Notes: a model not told the origin generated them from the letters alone. 13,393 nucleotides of DNA from Pseudomonadota bacterium (GCA_021817875.1 JAKAFQ010000047.1:1-13393); one strand, 5' to 3'; shown: positions 1 through 8,164, counted from the first letter of the stretch. Numbers and translations: made by a program.

Positions 1-280
1 TCGACCCATTCTCCCTGTAGCCGGTGGCCTGACCAGTCTCCGCCTCGAGAGTCTGAAATAGCGTTGCGGTGTACTGCGCAAGCTCTGTCTGTGCCTTCGA
101 GTCACGCAACTGTCCGACGATGCCGGCGGCGTGCCACGTCGTGCCGCTGGCAAAGCGATCGCGTTCCAGGAGGACTGCATCCTCGATTCCGTCCTTAGCA
201 AGATGATAGAGGACAGAAGAACCGATAATGCCGCCGCCAATTACAACAATACGTGCTCGTTCAGGAAAGGATGCGTTCAT
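1..280 (-). CDS. FAD-dependent oxidoreductase (DAO / dimethylglycine-sarcosine dehydrogenase-like), N-terminal part only
   Basis: Translating the minus strand from the ATG at 280 gives 93 codons open to the window edge; the C-terminus is outside. The product starts MNASFPERARIVVIGGGIIG, a Rossmann FAD-binding strand with GxGxxG at residues 15-20, followed by LAKDG and an ERDRF-type acidic strand end. Then comes FASGTTWHAAGIVGQLRDSK, the hallmark segment of dimethylglycine/sarcosine dehydrogenase-like DAO proteins. Family members oxidise N-methyl amines or secondary amino acids, often passing formaldehyde to tetrahydrofolate through a C-terminal GcvT-like domain; whether that domain exists here cannot be seen. 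The ATG overlaps the TGA of the upstream Tm-1-like gene (ATGA), so translation is probably coupled. A separate GcvT-like gene and purU in the window fit a C1-transfer role. The exact substrate is inferred only as an N-substituted amine. Confidence 0.85.
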   Translation of the reverse strand, partial: MNASFPERARIVVIGGGIIGSSVLYHLAKDGIEDAVLLERDRFASGTTWHAAGIVGQLRDSKAQTELAQYTATLFQTLEAETGQATGYRENGS

Positions 281-1527
281 GAGTTTTGCGGAGTCGGAAT
301 AAGACCTGCCTCGACCCACCGATCAAAGATCTCGAGTGCCTTGGCGACGAATTGCGGGTCGTTGATGTGCATGTCGAGGTCATGGATCTCGACCGGCGGC
401 TTCAAGACCTGTCGAAACTCGTCCATGTAGGCGTCGTGTGCGGCTGGATCCGACAGCGGTTGTCCTGGACGGTCCCAAGCATGGATCCCACGGCGGGGCA
501 GGAGGAATGCTGTAGGTCCCTGCGCCTGGTTCAGCTTTCTAGCGATAACGCGTGCCAACTCTCTTCTCTCCTCTGCGTTCAGCGTGATGGAGCCGATGAG
601 GCGGTTGTGAGCGTAGTACGGGCGTTCACGATATTTCTCCGGTAATGGCGCCCACGACTGGAAATCCACCATGTCGCTCGCCCCCGGCGCGACGATCTGA
701 GGAACACCGCGTGCGCCTGCCCCCTCGAGTCGGGTTGCCCCGGCATGTACCATCGAACCGTGAATCAGCGAGCCAAGCTCATTGAGGGGAAAGTCGAATA
801 CGGCGACGAAGGCGCCACGCTCGATCAGGGCCTCCATGGCCCGGCCGCCCATGCCCGTGCAGTGAAACACCACGGGCTCAAAGCCGCGCTTCTCGAGCTC
901 GGGTATGAGGTAAGTGGTATGACTTAGGCAGGAGGTTCCCAACCCGCTGATCGCCACACGCGGACGCTTCGATTCGGGTGCGATCAAAGTGCTGCACGCT
1001 CCGAGCACTGCGCCTGCCGCTTGGCTCAGGATCGACCGACACACCGAATTCAGTCCATATAGCCCGCCAGCCCACAGGATCATCATCAAATCTGGCGCTA
1101 GGCGCTCCGGCGGAATCAGGTGCGAGTAAGCGATCGTACTGATAATGAGTTTGGGCATACCGAGCGGCAGCGCCTGAGTGACATCGAGAGCAAGGTCGGT
1201 CCCCATTGTGCCGCCGAGGGCCAGCAACCCCTGCACTTTCCCTTTTCCGTACAGCTCGAGAGCGAGTGCCACAGCACCTTCAGCCATTCGCTTCATGGCC
1301 GCATTCTCATTACCGAGGGCGGCAATGCTCTCGACCGTTGTGCCCGCCGCCGCCGCGACCTGCGCATTGGGGTACTCAGGCTTGAAGGGCGGTGTGCCCA
1401 GAACACCGACATCCATGATAGCCGCGGAACCGCCGGCGCTGTCAATGCAGTGCTTGAGGAACAATAGCTCCGCGGCTTTGGTATCCGCGGTACCTACGAT
1501 CAATATGGAGGAGTCGCTTTTCATCAT
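277..1527 (-). CDS. Tm-1-like / UPF0261 family ATP-binding protein
   Basis: This 416-residue protein has the usual length of bacterial UPF0261 proteins, relatives of the tomato Tm-1 virus-resistance N-terminal domain. It opens with SSILIVGTADTKAAEL, the family's GTxDTK strand-loop. A glycine-rich LLALGGTMGTDLALDV segment lies in the first half. The second half has a second Rossmann-like domain (VFHCTGMGGRAMEALIERG) and ends with HAWDRPGQPLSDPAAHDAY and DMHINDPQF, both characteristic of the family. ATP binding is known for Tm-1; no enzymatic reaction is established for bacterial members. Start: the permease stop and the first ATG share a base (TAATG at 1527), and a second ATG follows at 1524. 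A much longer upstream extension of the frame runs through the permease gene and is not credible. Its tight place between permease and FAD oxidoreductase genes implies a catabolic role, but I cannot name one. Confidence 0.85.
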   Translation of the reverse strand: MMKSDSSILIVGTADTKAAELLFLKHCIDSAGGSAAIMDVGVLGTPPFKPEYPNAQVAAAAGTTVESIAALGNENAAMKRMAEGAVALALELYGKGKVQGLLALGGTMGTDLALDVTQALPLGMPKLIISTIAYSHLIPPERLAPDLMMILWAGGLYGLNSVCRSILSQAAGAVLGACSTLIAPESKRPRVAISGLGTSCLSHTTYLIPELEKRGFEPVVFHCTGMGGRAMEALIERGAFVAVFDFPLNELGSLIHGSMVHAGATRLEGAGARGVPQIVAPGASDMVDFQSWAPLPEKYRERPYYAHNRLIGSITLNAEERRELARVIARKLNQAQGPTAFLLPRRGIHAWDRPGQPLSDPAAHDAYMDEFRQVLKPPVEIHDLDMHINDPQFVAKALEIFDRWVEAGLIPTPQNS

Positions 1528-2942
1528 TACTTTTCCGGCAGAGCAGGAGTGGTCGGTTCGAACAGTCGCTTTTTCATGACGAACTTCACCCAAAGCGCGC
1601 CGACCGCCGCAAACAACGCGAGCACGATGCCCGTATAGCGCACAATCTGGCCGGTCATCGCCGGGGTTGGCGAGCACTGCGACACAATGAATCCCATGCC
1701 GACCAGCGCGAGCAGTGGCATCCAGGGAAACAGCGGCACCCGGAATGGCCGCCGCATCTGTGGATGTCGCATGCGAAGCACGATCAGAGAGATCTGGGCC
1801 ACCATATAGGCGAGCAACCAAGACACGGAGGCGGCTATCGTCAGGGGCAAGATGGATTTCGGATCACCGTGCGACCAAACGAGCCCGATGAGCGGCAGTA
1901 TCGCCACGAAGAGGATGGCGACCACTGGCGTACCGAATCGCCGGTGGGTGAATTTAAATATGGGAAAGACCTGACCGTTCTCGGCCATGCCGTTCAACAT
2001 CCGCGGAACCGACGCGAGCACTGTATTGAGCAGGCTTGACGTCGCGGCGAGGGCCAGTACGGCAAAGCCCACTCTCGCAACAGGACCGAATACGGCTATC
2101 GCATATTCGAGGTGTGGAGTGGGGGAAGCGAGCATCAATCCACGCGGAATCACGAAAGCGGCGCCCAGAGCGAATATCACTTGCACAATGAATATTGTGG
2201 TCAGGCTACCCAGCATTGCGCGAGGCAGATCGCGGTCCGGGCTACGCGCCTCGGGGACAAGCGGCGTCACGAACTCGGAGCCCACGAAAACCCAGAATGC
2301 AAGGGCGATTACTCCCACCGTGACCGTGTGGGTCCCGAGTGCTGCAAACCCCATTGGCCCCGAATTGGCTTGCGCAGGCGAAAGCGCATGACCTGTAAGG
2401 GCGATGAGCCCGGTACTCACGAGGAAGATCAGGACGAAGAAGCTAAGTGCCGTCTGGACGCGCGCGAACACGTCGGTTCCCAGAATATTAAGACCGGTAA
2501 ATACCGCAACCAGAAGGATCGGCAACAGGTCGGCCGGAATGTGTATCGGAAGCGCGCCCGACACAATATGGTTGACCAGGATGAGCTCAACGGGCAATCC
2601 GAAGAGCGCGGGTGTGACGTAGCCGGCGAAGACAAGCAGGATTGCCGGAAAGTTGCCGACAGCGGCTTCCGCGTAGCTGCTGAGACTCCCGGCACTCGGC
2701 ATCATGAGTGCCATCTCGGCGTATGCCATCGCATTGGCCAGAGCAATGACGAACGCAATCGCCATCGCCGCGATGAATCCCCATCCGCCGAGGCCAATGC
2801 CCTGCAGCACCGCCACCATCGCAAGCTGACTAACGATAACACCGATCGAAGCGGCAAAAAGCCCTCTGATACCAAGCGTACCGCGAGCGGTGGTCATAGA
2901 GCCAGAATTTGAGCTGGCCATCGTCAACCCATTTTCTACCAT
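1527..2942 (-). CDS. APC superfamily amino acid / polyamine permease
   Basis: The protein is 471 residues and strongly hydrophobic, with about 12 likely membrane segments. Its first helix, LGIRGLFAASIGVIVSQ, and the second, GIGLGGWGFIAAMAIAF, have the glycine-rich broken-helix look of APC transporters. MAYAEMALMMPSAGSLSSYA matches the conserved helix 2-3 region, and VFVGSEFVTPLVPEARSPDR matches the helix 6 gate and its cytoplasmic loop. RMRHPQMRRPFRVPLFP is the typical cytoplasmic loop before the last helices. It probably imports the amine or amino acid used by the neighbouring enzymes. The start is set by GGGAG (2950-2954) seven bases before the ATG at 2942; the frame extends upstream to 3041 but that would overlap the aminotransferase end. 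The next gene (Tm-1-like) begins on its stop codon. Substrate identity is not readable from sequence. Confidence 0.88.
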   Translation of the reverse strand: MVENGLTMASSNSGSMTTARGTLGIRGLFAASIGVIVSQLAMVAVLQGIGLGGWGFIAAMAIAFVIALANAMAYAEMALMMPSAGSLSSYAEAAVGNFPAILLVFAGYVTPALFGLPVELILVNHIVSGALPIHIPADLLPILLVAVFTGLNILGTDVFARVQTALSFFVLIFLVSTGLIALTGHALSPAQANSGPMGFAALGTHTVTVGVIALAFWVFVGSEFVTPLVPEARSPDRDLPRAMLGSLTTIFIVQVIFALGAAFVIPRGLMLASPTPHLEYAIAVFGPVARVGFAVLALAATSSLLNTVLASVPRMLNGMAENGQVFPIFKFTHRRFGTPVVAILFVAILPLIGLVWSHGDPKSILPLTIAASVSWLLAYMVAQISLIVLRMRHPQMRRPFRVPLFPWMPLLALVGMGFIVSQCSPTPAMTGQIVRYTGIVLALFAAVGALWVKFVMKKRLFEPTTPALPEK

Positions 2943-2949
2943 GGCACTG

Positions 2950-2954
2950 CTCCC
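2950..2954 (-). promoter_or_regulatory. Shine-Dalgarno site deciding the permease start
   Basis: The minus strand reads GGGAG, seven bases before the ATG at 2942-2940, between the aminotransferase stop at 2974 and the permease. It supports starting the permease at 2942 rather than at the upstream ATG at 3041, which lies inside the aminotransferase gene. Confidence 0.6.
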
Positions 2955-2973
2955 GTAGGAGACAGAATTTGCG

Positions 2974-4338
2974 TCATTGCACGACGGCATCGAACGAAGC
3001 CTCGAGTACATCGCAAAGCAGATCCACTTGCGAGCGCTCAATGGTCAATGCAGGAGACAAGATGATATTGGAGCCGGATGTCCGCACCATCGCGCCGCGT
3101 CGATACGCTTCGCGCGCTACCTCGGCAATGACCTTTGCTCCTCTGGGCAAGGGTGCCTTCGATGCCTTGTCGGCCACCATTTCGACGCACGCCATCAAGC
3201 CGACACCTCGTACATCGCCAATCAGGCGCGACTTTTTTCCGAGTTCCCGAAGCCGGGCATTGAGATGCTCACCCTCGCGGGCCGCGTTGCCAACTACGTC
3301 TTCGCGCTCCAGCACGTCGAGCGTAGCAAGCGCCGCCGCGGCGGCCACTGGATGACCGCTATAGGTGTAGCCGTGAGTAATGGTGCCGACAGCCGCATCG
3401 GCCGAATCAAAGGTTTCCGCAACCTTGGATGAGATCGCTGTGGCACCAAGCGGAATGTAGCCTGAGGAGATGCCCTTAGCGAGGCACCACAGATCAGCCT
3501 TGACGGACCATAGCCGCGTCCCAAAGAGATGACCCGTCCGTCCAAAGCCGGTCACGACCTCGTCGGCGATGAGGAGCACCCCATATCGGTCGCAGACCTC
3601 ACGCACCAAGGGCCAATAGTTAGGAGGTGGCACAATGACCCCACCAGCTCCTTGTACAGGCTCGGCGATGAACGCCGCAACTGTATCGGGTCCTTGGAAC
3701 CGGATCTCTCGGTCGAGCAGCTCGGCACAAATCTGACCGAGTCGCTCCGGATCGTCGGTGTATGGGTTACGATACAGCCAGGGCGTGTCGACGTGAAAAC
3801 AACCGGGCAGCAAGGGCTCATAAGGACGGCGGAAGTTCGTATTCCCGTTGACGCTCATGCCGCCGAAATGGACGCCGTGGTAGCCCTGCTTGAGCGCGAT
3901 AAATTTGATCCGGTCGGCCTGTCCTTTGATTTTCCAGTACTGGCGGGCGAGCTTCAGTGCCCCCTCCACCGCATCCGAGCCGCCGTTGCTAAAAAACACA
4001 GCGTGAACGCCGTCTGGCTCCATAAGCTCGGTCAGTCGCTCCGCGAGTTCAATCGCGCGAGGATGGGTAGTGCCACGAAATGTGTTGTAGTACGCCAGCT
4101 CATCGAGCTGCGCGATGACTGCATCCCGCACCTCCCGCCTACCGAACCCCAGATTGACACTCCAGAGACCACCCACTCCGTCAACCAGCCGATGATCATC
4201 CGCGTCCCAAATCCAGCTCCCTTCCCCCCGCACGATGATATCGGGAGGTGCCTCGCGCATCACCTTGGGCTGCGCCATGGGATGCCACAGATGACGGGCA
4301 TTCGCGCTCTTAAGTTCCGAGAGAGTCAGTTTTGTCAT
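2974..4338 (-). CDS. Class III PLP-dependent omega-aminotransferase
   Basis: At 454 residues it is a full-length class III aminotransferase. Visible signatures are LWHPMAQ near the N-terminus (17-23), SNGGSDAVEGALKLAR (117-132) for the PLP phosphate site, HGVHFGGMSVNG (154-165), LLIADEVVTGFGRTG (255-269) with D259 for the pyridine nitrogen, and CLAKGISSGYIPLG (285-298) with K288 as the Schiff-base lysine. YTYSGHPVAAAAAL follows. The pattern resembles polyamine-pyruvate and omega-amino-acid-pyruvate aminotransferases of the SpuC type. These transfer a terminal amino group to pyruvate, leaving an aldehyde. The adjoining succinate-semialdehyde-dehydrogenase-like enzyme would oxidise that aldehyde. 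Its ATG overlaps the HAD gene stop (ATGA at 4338-4335), and the permease follows 31 bases later. Which amine it uses (putrescine, beta-alanine, GABA or another) cannot be decided here. Confidence 0.92.
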   Translation of the reverse strand: MTKLTLSELKSANARHLWHPMAQPKVMREAPPDIIVRGEGSWIWDADDHRLVDGVGGLWSVNLGFGRREVRDAVIAQLDELAYYNTFRGTTHPRAIELAERLTELMEPDGVHAVFFSNGGSDAVEGALKLARQYWKIKGQADRIKFIALKQGYHGVHFGGMSVNGNTNFRRPYEPLLPGCFHVDTPWLYRNPYTDDPERLGQICAELLDREIRFQGPDTVAAFIAEPVQGAGGVIVPPPNYWPLVREVCDRYGVLLIADEVVTGFGRTGHLFGTRLWSVKADLWCLAKGISSGYIPLGATAISSKVAETFDSADAAVGTITHGYTYSGHPVAAAAALATLDVLEREDVVGNAAREGEHLNARLRELGKKSRLIGDVRGVGLMACVEMVADKASKAPLPRGAKVIAEVAREAYRRGAMVRTSGSNIILSPALTIERSQVDLLCDVLEASFDAVVQ

Positions 4339-5066
4339 GCCCGGTCCAATGCAAGTCGCACTCTGATTGCTGCGACGTTTCCCGCCACGTCGCGTAAGTC
4401 AAAATACTGCGTTTGTAGTCCCGCTTTCACCGCTCCGACAACGTTGCGAAGCTGGTCGTCGACGAAGAGAACCTCCCGCGGTTGGAGGCGCAAGGCATCG
4501 ATGGCCAGCGTGTAGGCACGTGGGTCCGGCTTGAGGATTGCGGAGTGGGTGCCATCCACGAAGGCATCCACTTGATTGAGCAGCGTCAGGCGTGAGAGAA
4601 AGTCTCGGCCGTAGAACAACTCGAGCTCATTGGTCAGGATGCCGACTTTTACACCGTGTCTCCGGGCGTCAAGGATCAACTGGGCAAGCTCGGGCCGTAC
4701 GACATTGTCTGGATCAGTTTGGCGCACTCGACTCGCGAGCATCGCCATGTCCCAGCCTGACTCCCCGACTCGCTCCCCGATCTCTCTGGCGCGCGTCGCC
4801 CAATACTCACGTTCTGTGATTTCGTCGCGCTGCATGCTCTGCCACAGCTCGTCAGTCTCTGGGTCGAGCGGCCCAAGCCAGGACAAGGTGCCGTGAGGCA
4901 AGCCCAGCAGTTGCTCCGTTTCGCGATGGCGCTCGAAAAAGGACACCGAAATCACCGCACCGAAGTCGAGCAACAGACCCTTGGGTCGGCCACAGACAGC
5001 CATCTGGGACAGGCTGCAATCAGCGACTTCAGGTGTATCTGAGGAGTTCCTGACAGTGACGCTCAT
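4335..5066 (-). CDS. HAD superfamily hydrolase (haloacid dehalogenase-like, probably a phosphatase)
   Basis: The 243-residue product carries all HAD motifs: I, LLLDFGAVIS (31-40) with nucleophile D34; II, ILTNELE (143-149) with T145; III, K179 in ILKPDPRAY; and IV, VLFVDDQLRN (199-208) with D203/D204. The cap between motifs I and II is the helical C1 type of subfamily I. Motif I has Gly at the +2 position instead of Asp (DFG rather than DxD), as in YihX-like and epoxide-hydrolase-N-domain-like members, so a phosphatase with altered acid/base chemistry or a dehalogenase-like enzyme is possible. The ATG at 5066 overlaps the aldehyde dehydrogenase stop (ATGA). A later Met at residue 22 (5003) would remove a low-complexity leader and is an alternative start. 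Its job in the pathway is unknown; it might dephosphorylate an intermediate. Confidence 0.85.
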   Translation of the reverse strand: MSVTVRNSSDTPEVADCSLSQMAVCGRPKGLLLDFGAVISVSFFERHRETEQLLGLPHGTLSWLGPLDPETDELWQSMQRDEITEREYWATRAREIGERVGESGWDMAMLASRVRQTDPDNVVRPELAQLILDARRHGVKVGILTNELELFYGRDFLSRLTLLNQVDAFVDGTHSAILKPDPRAYTLAIDALRLQPREVLFVDDQLRNVVGAVKAGLQTQYFDLRDVAGNVAAIRVRLALDRA

Positions 5067-6502
5067 GATGCGACGCTCACGAGTTTCACGTCCGTGTAGC
5101 CGAGCAGGCCCTCGAGTCCGCTCTCCGAGCCAAAGCCGCTCTCCTTGACACCTCCGAACGGCGTCTCCGGCTGCGAGACCCCGAAATGATTGATGCCCAC
5201 CATGCCGGCCTGCAATTCGCGCCCCAGCCGGTCTGCCGTGGCAAGCTCATGCGTAAAGGCATATGCGGCTAATCCATACGGCAGGGAATTCGCCCGGCTG
5301 ATCGCTTCCTGCAGATCATCAAATACGTCAATAAGTGCGATCGGCCCGAACGGCTCCTCTCTTTGAACACGAGCCCGGAGGCCGGCCCCCTCGATCACCG
5401 TAGGCTCGAAAAAATATCCTGGGCGATCAATTCGCTTGCCGCCGCAGAGCAGCCGCCCGCCCTGCGCCAAAGCGTCCGCGATGAGGTCCTGCATCTCCAA
5501 GATCCGCCTTTCATGAACGAGCGGTCCTACTTGCACACCACGTTCGAGTCCCGACCCCACCTTGAGTGCCAGCGTCCCTGACACGAACGCGTCACGGAAG
5601 CTAGCGTAGACCGAACGATGAACCAGGAACCGGACCGGCGCCGCACACACCTGGCCCGCGTTACGGAACTTGGCAGGCACAGCAAGCGCGGCGGCAGCAC
5701 CGGGGTCCGCGTCCGCACAAACGATGACCGGCGCATGGCCACCGAGTTCCATGGTGTAGCGCTTCATTCGCCCTGCCGTTTGGGCTGCGAGCGCCTTGCC
5801 CACAGCAACGGAGCCAGTGAAGGAGATCTTGGCGACTTGGGGACTTGCGATCAGCGCATCCGCAATGGCCGACGGACTGCCACAGACGAGGTTCAGGACG
5901 CCCTCCGGCAAACCGGCGTCGATGAACGCGCGCACCAGCTCCATGCACGTTGCAGGGGTTTCCTCGGACGGCTTCACGATTACGCTGCATCCGGCCGCAA
6001 GCGCCCCGCCGAGCTTGCGGGAAGGAAGATTCGCCGGGAAGTTCCAGGGCGTGAATGCTGCTACAGGACCGACGGGAACTCGCCGGACGGACTGCGTAAG
6101 AATATTCAACGCCCTCGGAGCCACCTCCCTGCCGCCCAGACGTTTGCCTTCCTCGGCCAGGAAATCGATGATGTCGGCGGAGAGCGCTATCTCCCGCCGA
6201 GCTTCGGCCAGCGGTTTACCCTGCTCGAGGGTCAGCGTCTGCGCGATCGCCTCGCAGCGCTCCCGAATAAGGGCTGTCGCCTTTGTAAGGATGCGGAAGC
6301 GGTCGAGCGCCGGGATAACTGACCAGCGATTGAAACCCCGATCGGCGGCATTCACCGCACTCTCTATTTCCCTCGGGCCGGCCGCCGGAAGCATTCCAAG
6401 GACGGTTCCGTCGGCCGGGTTAATCACCGGAATCGATTCCCCGGATTCCGTACGTTCCAGGGCTCGATCACCAATCCATAAATGGAGCTCGGGATACTGC
6501 AT
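5063..6502 (-). CDS. NAD(P)-dependent aldehyde dehydrogenase, succinate-semialdehyde dehydrogenase-like
   Basis: From the ATG at 6502 this is a 479-residue ALDH, the usual length of the GabD-type group. It shows VAAFTPWNFP (147-156), AGCSVIVKPSEETP (170-183) for cofactor binding, ISFTGSVAVG (226-235), MELGGHAP (251-258) with general base E252, and NAGQVCAAPVRFLVH (281-295) with catalytic C286. QPETPFGGVKESGFGSE near the C-terminus is typical of SSADH-like enzymes. The reaction is oxidation of an aldehyde to the acid, most likely the product of the downstream aminotransferase. The frame stays open upstream to 6616, but that extension has no ALDH similarity. GGAG lies only two bases before the chosen ATG, and a Met three codons earlier (6511) is an alternative, so the exact start is uncertain. 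It is the first complete gene of the tightly overlapped block. Confidence 0.9.
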   Translation of the reverse strand: MQYPELHLWIGDRALERTESGESIPVINPADGTVLGMLPAAGPREIESAVNAADRGFNRWSVIPALDRFRILTKATALIRERCEAIAQTLTLEQGKPLAEARREIALSADIIDFLAEEGKRLGGREVAPRALNILTQSVRRVPVGPVAAFTPWNFPANLPSRKLGGALAAGCSVIVKPSEETPATCMELVRAFIDAGLPEGVLNLVCGSPSAIADALIASPQVAKISFTGSVAVGKALAAQTAGRMKRYTMELGGHAPVIVCADADPGAAAALAVPAKFRNAGQVCAAPVRFLVHRSVYASFRDAFVSGTLALKVGSGLERGVQVGPLVHERRILEMQDLIADALAQGGRLLCGGKRIDRPGYFFEPTVIEGAGLRARVQREEPFGPIALIDVFDDLQEAISRANSLPYGLAAYAFTHELATADRLGRELQAGMVGINHFGVSQPETPFGGVKESGFGSESGLEGLLGYTDVKLVSVAS

Positions 6503-6622
6503 CACTCCACCCATCCGGTCAGTCGTAAGCGGCTCGACAGCCCGAACCTGGCAGGCGTCGACACTGCCAAACATCGCGCTCGTAATCCCGCTTCCATCCC
6601 ATTCATCGTGACGCAAACCGCC

Positions 6623-6796
6623 TCACTGAAAGTGACAACTTACATCAATTCCCGCATTGAGCGGACGGTTAATCACGTAGCGGCCAAAAGCCCCGTCCTG
6701 CAAGGTGATCTGCGGGTTCGGGTCGATCAGCACCACATTGTTCGTGAGATTATCCACGAACACCGCCGCCGACCATTGATCTCCCCCCCCCCCGAC
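6623..6796 (-). pseudogene. TonB-dependent receptor, C-terminal remnant
   Basis: The minus-strand frame ending at the TGA at 6623 contains GDQWSAAVFVDNLTNNVVLI, then DPNPQI, then GRYVINRPLNAGIDVS and a terminal aromatic-containing CHFQ. The FVDNLTN turn and the Y-x-NRP-x-x-x-G-hydrophobic ending match the last two or three beta-strands of TonB-dependent outer-membrane receptors. Full-length receptors are about 700-900 residues; only about 55 recognisable residues survive. Similarity starts at an 11-base C run (6783-6793, G on the coding strand), and none of the three frames beyond it continues the barrel. The receptor was therefore truncated, presumably when the purU/gcvT segment was joined upstream. 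Its original position immediately before the aldehyde dehydrogenase suggests it was once the outer-membrane importer of this operon. Confidence 0.65.
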
Positions 6797-6880
6797 CGCT
6801 CGCCCCTGCTGTATCACAAAATTCTCCCGGCAACGGTTCCGTTCGTTTCCCCCGGAAACCACCGCCTCGTTGGTTATCAT

Positions 6881-7039
6881 CAGGCCCCCGACGCGCCGCC
6901 CGCGCTATTTATACTTGCCCTGGCACGAAACAGTCACCTAGCACCGGTGTCCCAGTCATCCGGCTTTTCGGGGAATGTACCTTGGCTCCGATTCGTCGTC
7001 AAGCTCAGCCGACGTTCCTTCTCAGCCCCGCGTGCGCTC
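6881..7039. other. Intergenic stretch between GcvT-like gene and receptor remnant
   Basis: No convincing coding signal is visible on either strand. It contains the candidate minus-strand promoter at 6974-7002 and an AT-rich TATAAATA on the minus strand near 6910. Together with the receptor remnant, this makes over 500 bases without an intact gene between the GcvT-like and aldehyde dehydrogenase genes. Confidence 0.5.
6974..7002 (-). promoter_or_regulatory. Candidate sigma-70 promoter upstream of the aldehyde dehydrogenase block
   Basis: On the minus strand TTGACG (7002-6997) and TACATT (6979-6974) are separated by exactly 17 bases. This is the only good -35/-10 pair I noticed between the GcvT-like gene and the downstream operon. 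It would transcribe through the receptor remnant into the aldehyde dehydrogenase. No experimental or comparative support is available from the window. Confidence 0.3.
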
Positions 7040-8164
7040 TCACGCTGAGAGGCGCTGTCGCCGAGGATCGTATGGAGCCTCGAGCGAGACCCGGGCAGAC
7101 ACCCGCGTCCGTCCACCGTCGACTTCAATGAAGACTTCGCGACCGGCAGTCGCGACACCGGAGGGTAGGTACGCGAGTGCAAAGGATCGTCTCAAAGTGA
7201 AGCCCGGGTCTGCGGAAGTGACTGTAGACAGGCGCTCACCGTCCACTACCACAGGATCTCCATGCGCGAGCGGATGAAATCCAGATCCAGTGTCGAGCAA
7301 GCACAAGCGGCTCGGAGATCCTTGCGCGGCAATCCGTTCGAGTGCGGCCCGGCCCGCGAACTCCCGATCGTCAAACCGTATCGTCCAGCCGAGACCTGCC
7401 GAAATCGGATCCGTCACCGTCGTAAGGTCCAGGCCGTATATGAGATACATTTTCTCGATGCGCAGCGATCGCATGGTCTTCATACCGCACACCCGGATAT
7501 CATCCATGGCTCCAGTTCGCTGCACGGCATCCCACAGATGCTCGGCATATTCGACCGGATAGAAGAGCTCATAACCGAGCTCACCCGAATACCCTGTGCG
7601 CGAGATGATCACATCCGCCACGCCAGCTACGGCTCCTCGAGTGAAGTGAAAATATGGCAACGCCTCAGTCGTCAAGTCTAGATCGGCAAGGCGGGACAGC
7701 AGATCTCGCGATTTCGGCCCCTGGATCGACAGATAAGCGTTGGCGTACCCGAGATTGGTGATTGTGGCGTGACAGTTTTCCAGGAGACTTTCCAGGGCTT
7801 CGACCACCGCGGTAACCCGTGACGGGGATGGGGACAACCAGAATCGACTTCCATTGAATCGGAAACACGTCAGATCGTCCACCATGCCCCCGGCTTCCGT
7901 ACAAATCGAGCTGTAGAGCACACCGCCGTCCGGCAAACGCCGAACGTCATTCACCAACGCCCGCGCCAATACCCGTTCCGCGTCGCGCCCCTTTACCTCA
8001 ACCGCTACCTGATAATAGACATCGAACATTCCCACACGCTCACGCACGGCGCGATGCTCATCCTCGATCGATGTGAGATAGTCGATCGTGGCAAATCCTC
8101 CACGATTCCGGAACGTTGCCCCCAACGACTCAAGTCGATGGTAATAGGGTGTCTGTTTAATCAT
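7040..8164 (-). CDS. GcvT-like aminomethyltransferase / folate-dependent demethylase
   Basis: The 374-residue protein matches the T-protein fold over its full length. VGMFDVYYQVAVEVKG is the N-terminal folate-domain start. DVRRLPDGGVLYSSICTEAG leads into GGMVDDLTCFRF, whose Asp corresponds to the catalytic Asp of GcvT. ISRTGYSGELGYELFYP matches the GYTGE motif, and DPISAGLGWTIRF plus VTSADPGFTLRRSFALAYLP belong to the C-terminal barrel. Glycine cleavage T protein transfers an aminomethyl or methylene unit to tetrahydrofolate. Stand-alone homologues demethylate dimethylglycine, DMSP or methoxy compounds. No gcvH or gcvP is next to it, so a glycine-cleavage role is unlikely; purU 39 bases upstream indicates dissimilatory C1 transfer. 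The start ATG at 8164 is preceded by an AAGCGGA-type weak Shine-Dalgarno. The substrate is not determined. Confidence 0.85.
   Translation of the reverse strand: MIKQTPYYHRLESLGATFRNRGGFATIDYLTSIEDEHRAVRERVGMFDVYYQVAVEVKGRDAERVLARALVNDVRRLPDGGVLYSSICTEAGGMVDDLTCFRFNGSRFWLSPSPSRVTAVVEALESLLENCHATITNLGYANAYLSIQGPKSRDLLSRLADLDLTTEALPYFHFTRGAVAGVADVIISRTGYSGELGYELFYPVEYAEHLWDAVQRTGAMDDIRVCGMKTMRSLRIEKMYLIYGLDLTTVTDPISAGLGWTIRFDDREFAGRAALERIAAQGSPSRLCLLDTGSGFHPLAHGDPVVVDGERLSTVTSADPGFTLRRSFALAYLPSGVATAGREVFIEVDGGRTRVSARVSLEAPYDPRRQRLSA

Noticed and set aside
3529..4515. 328-codon plus-strand open frame
   Set aside because: It lies antisense to the well-supported aminotransferase and HAD genes, has no family-like motifs, and is expected in GC-rich DNA.
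5618..6611. Long plus-strand frames opposite the aldehyde dehydrogenase
   Set aside because: They are antisense shadows with compositions like reverse-translated ALDH and no start signal.
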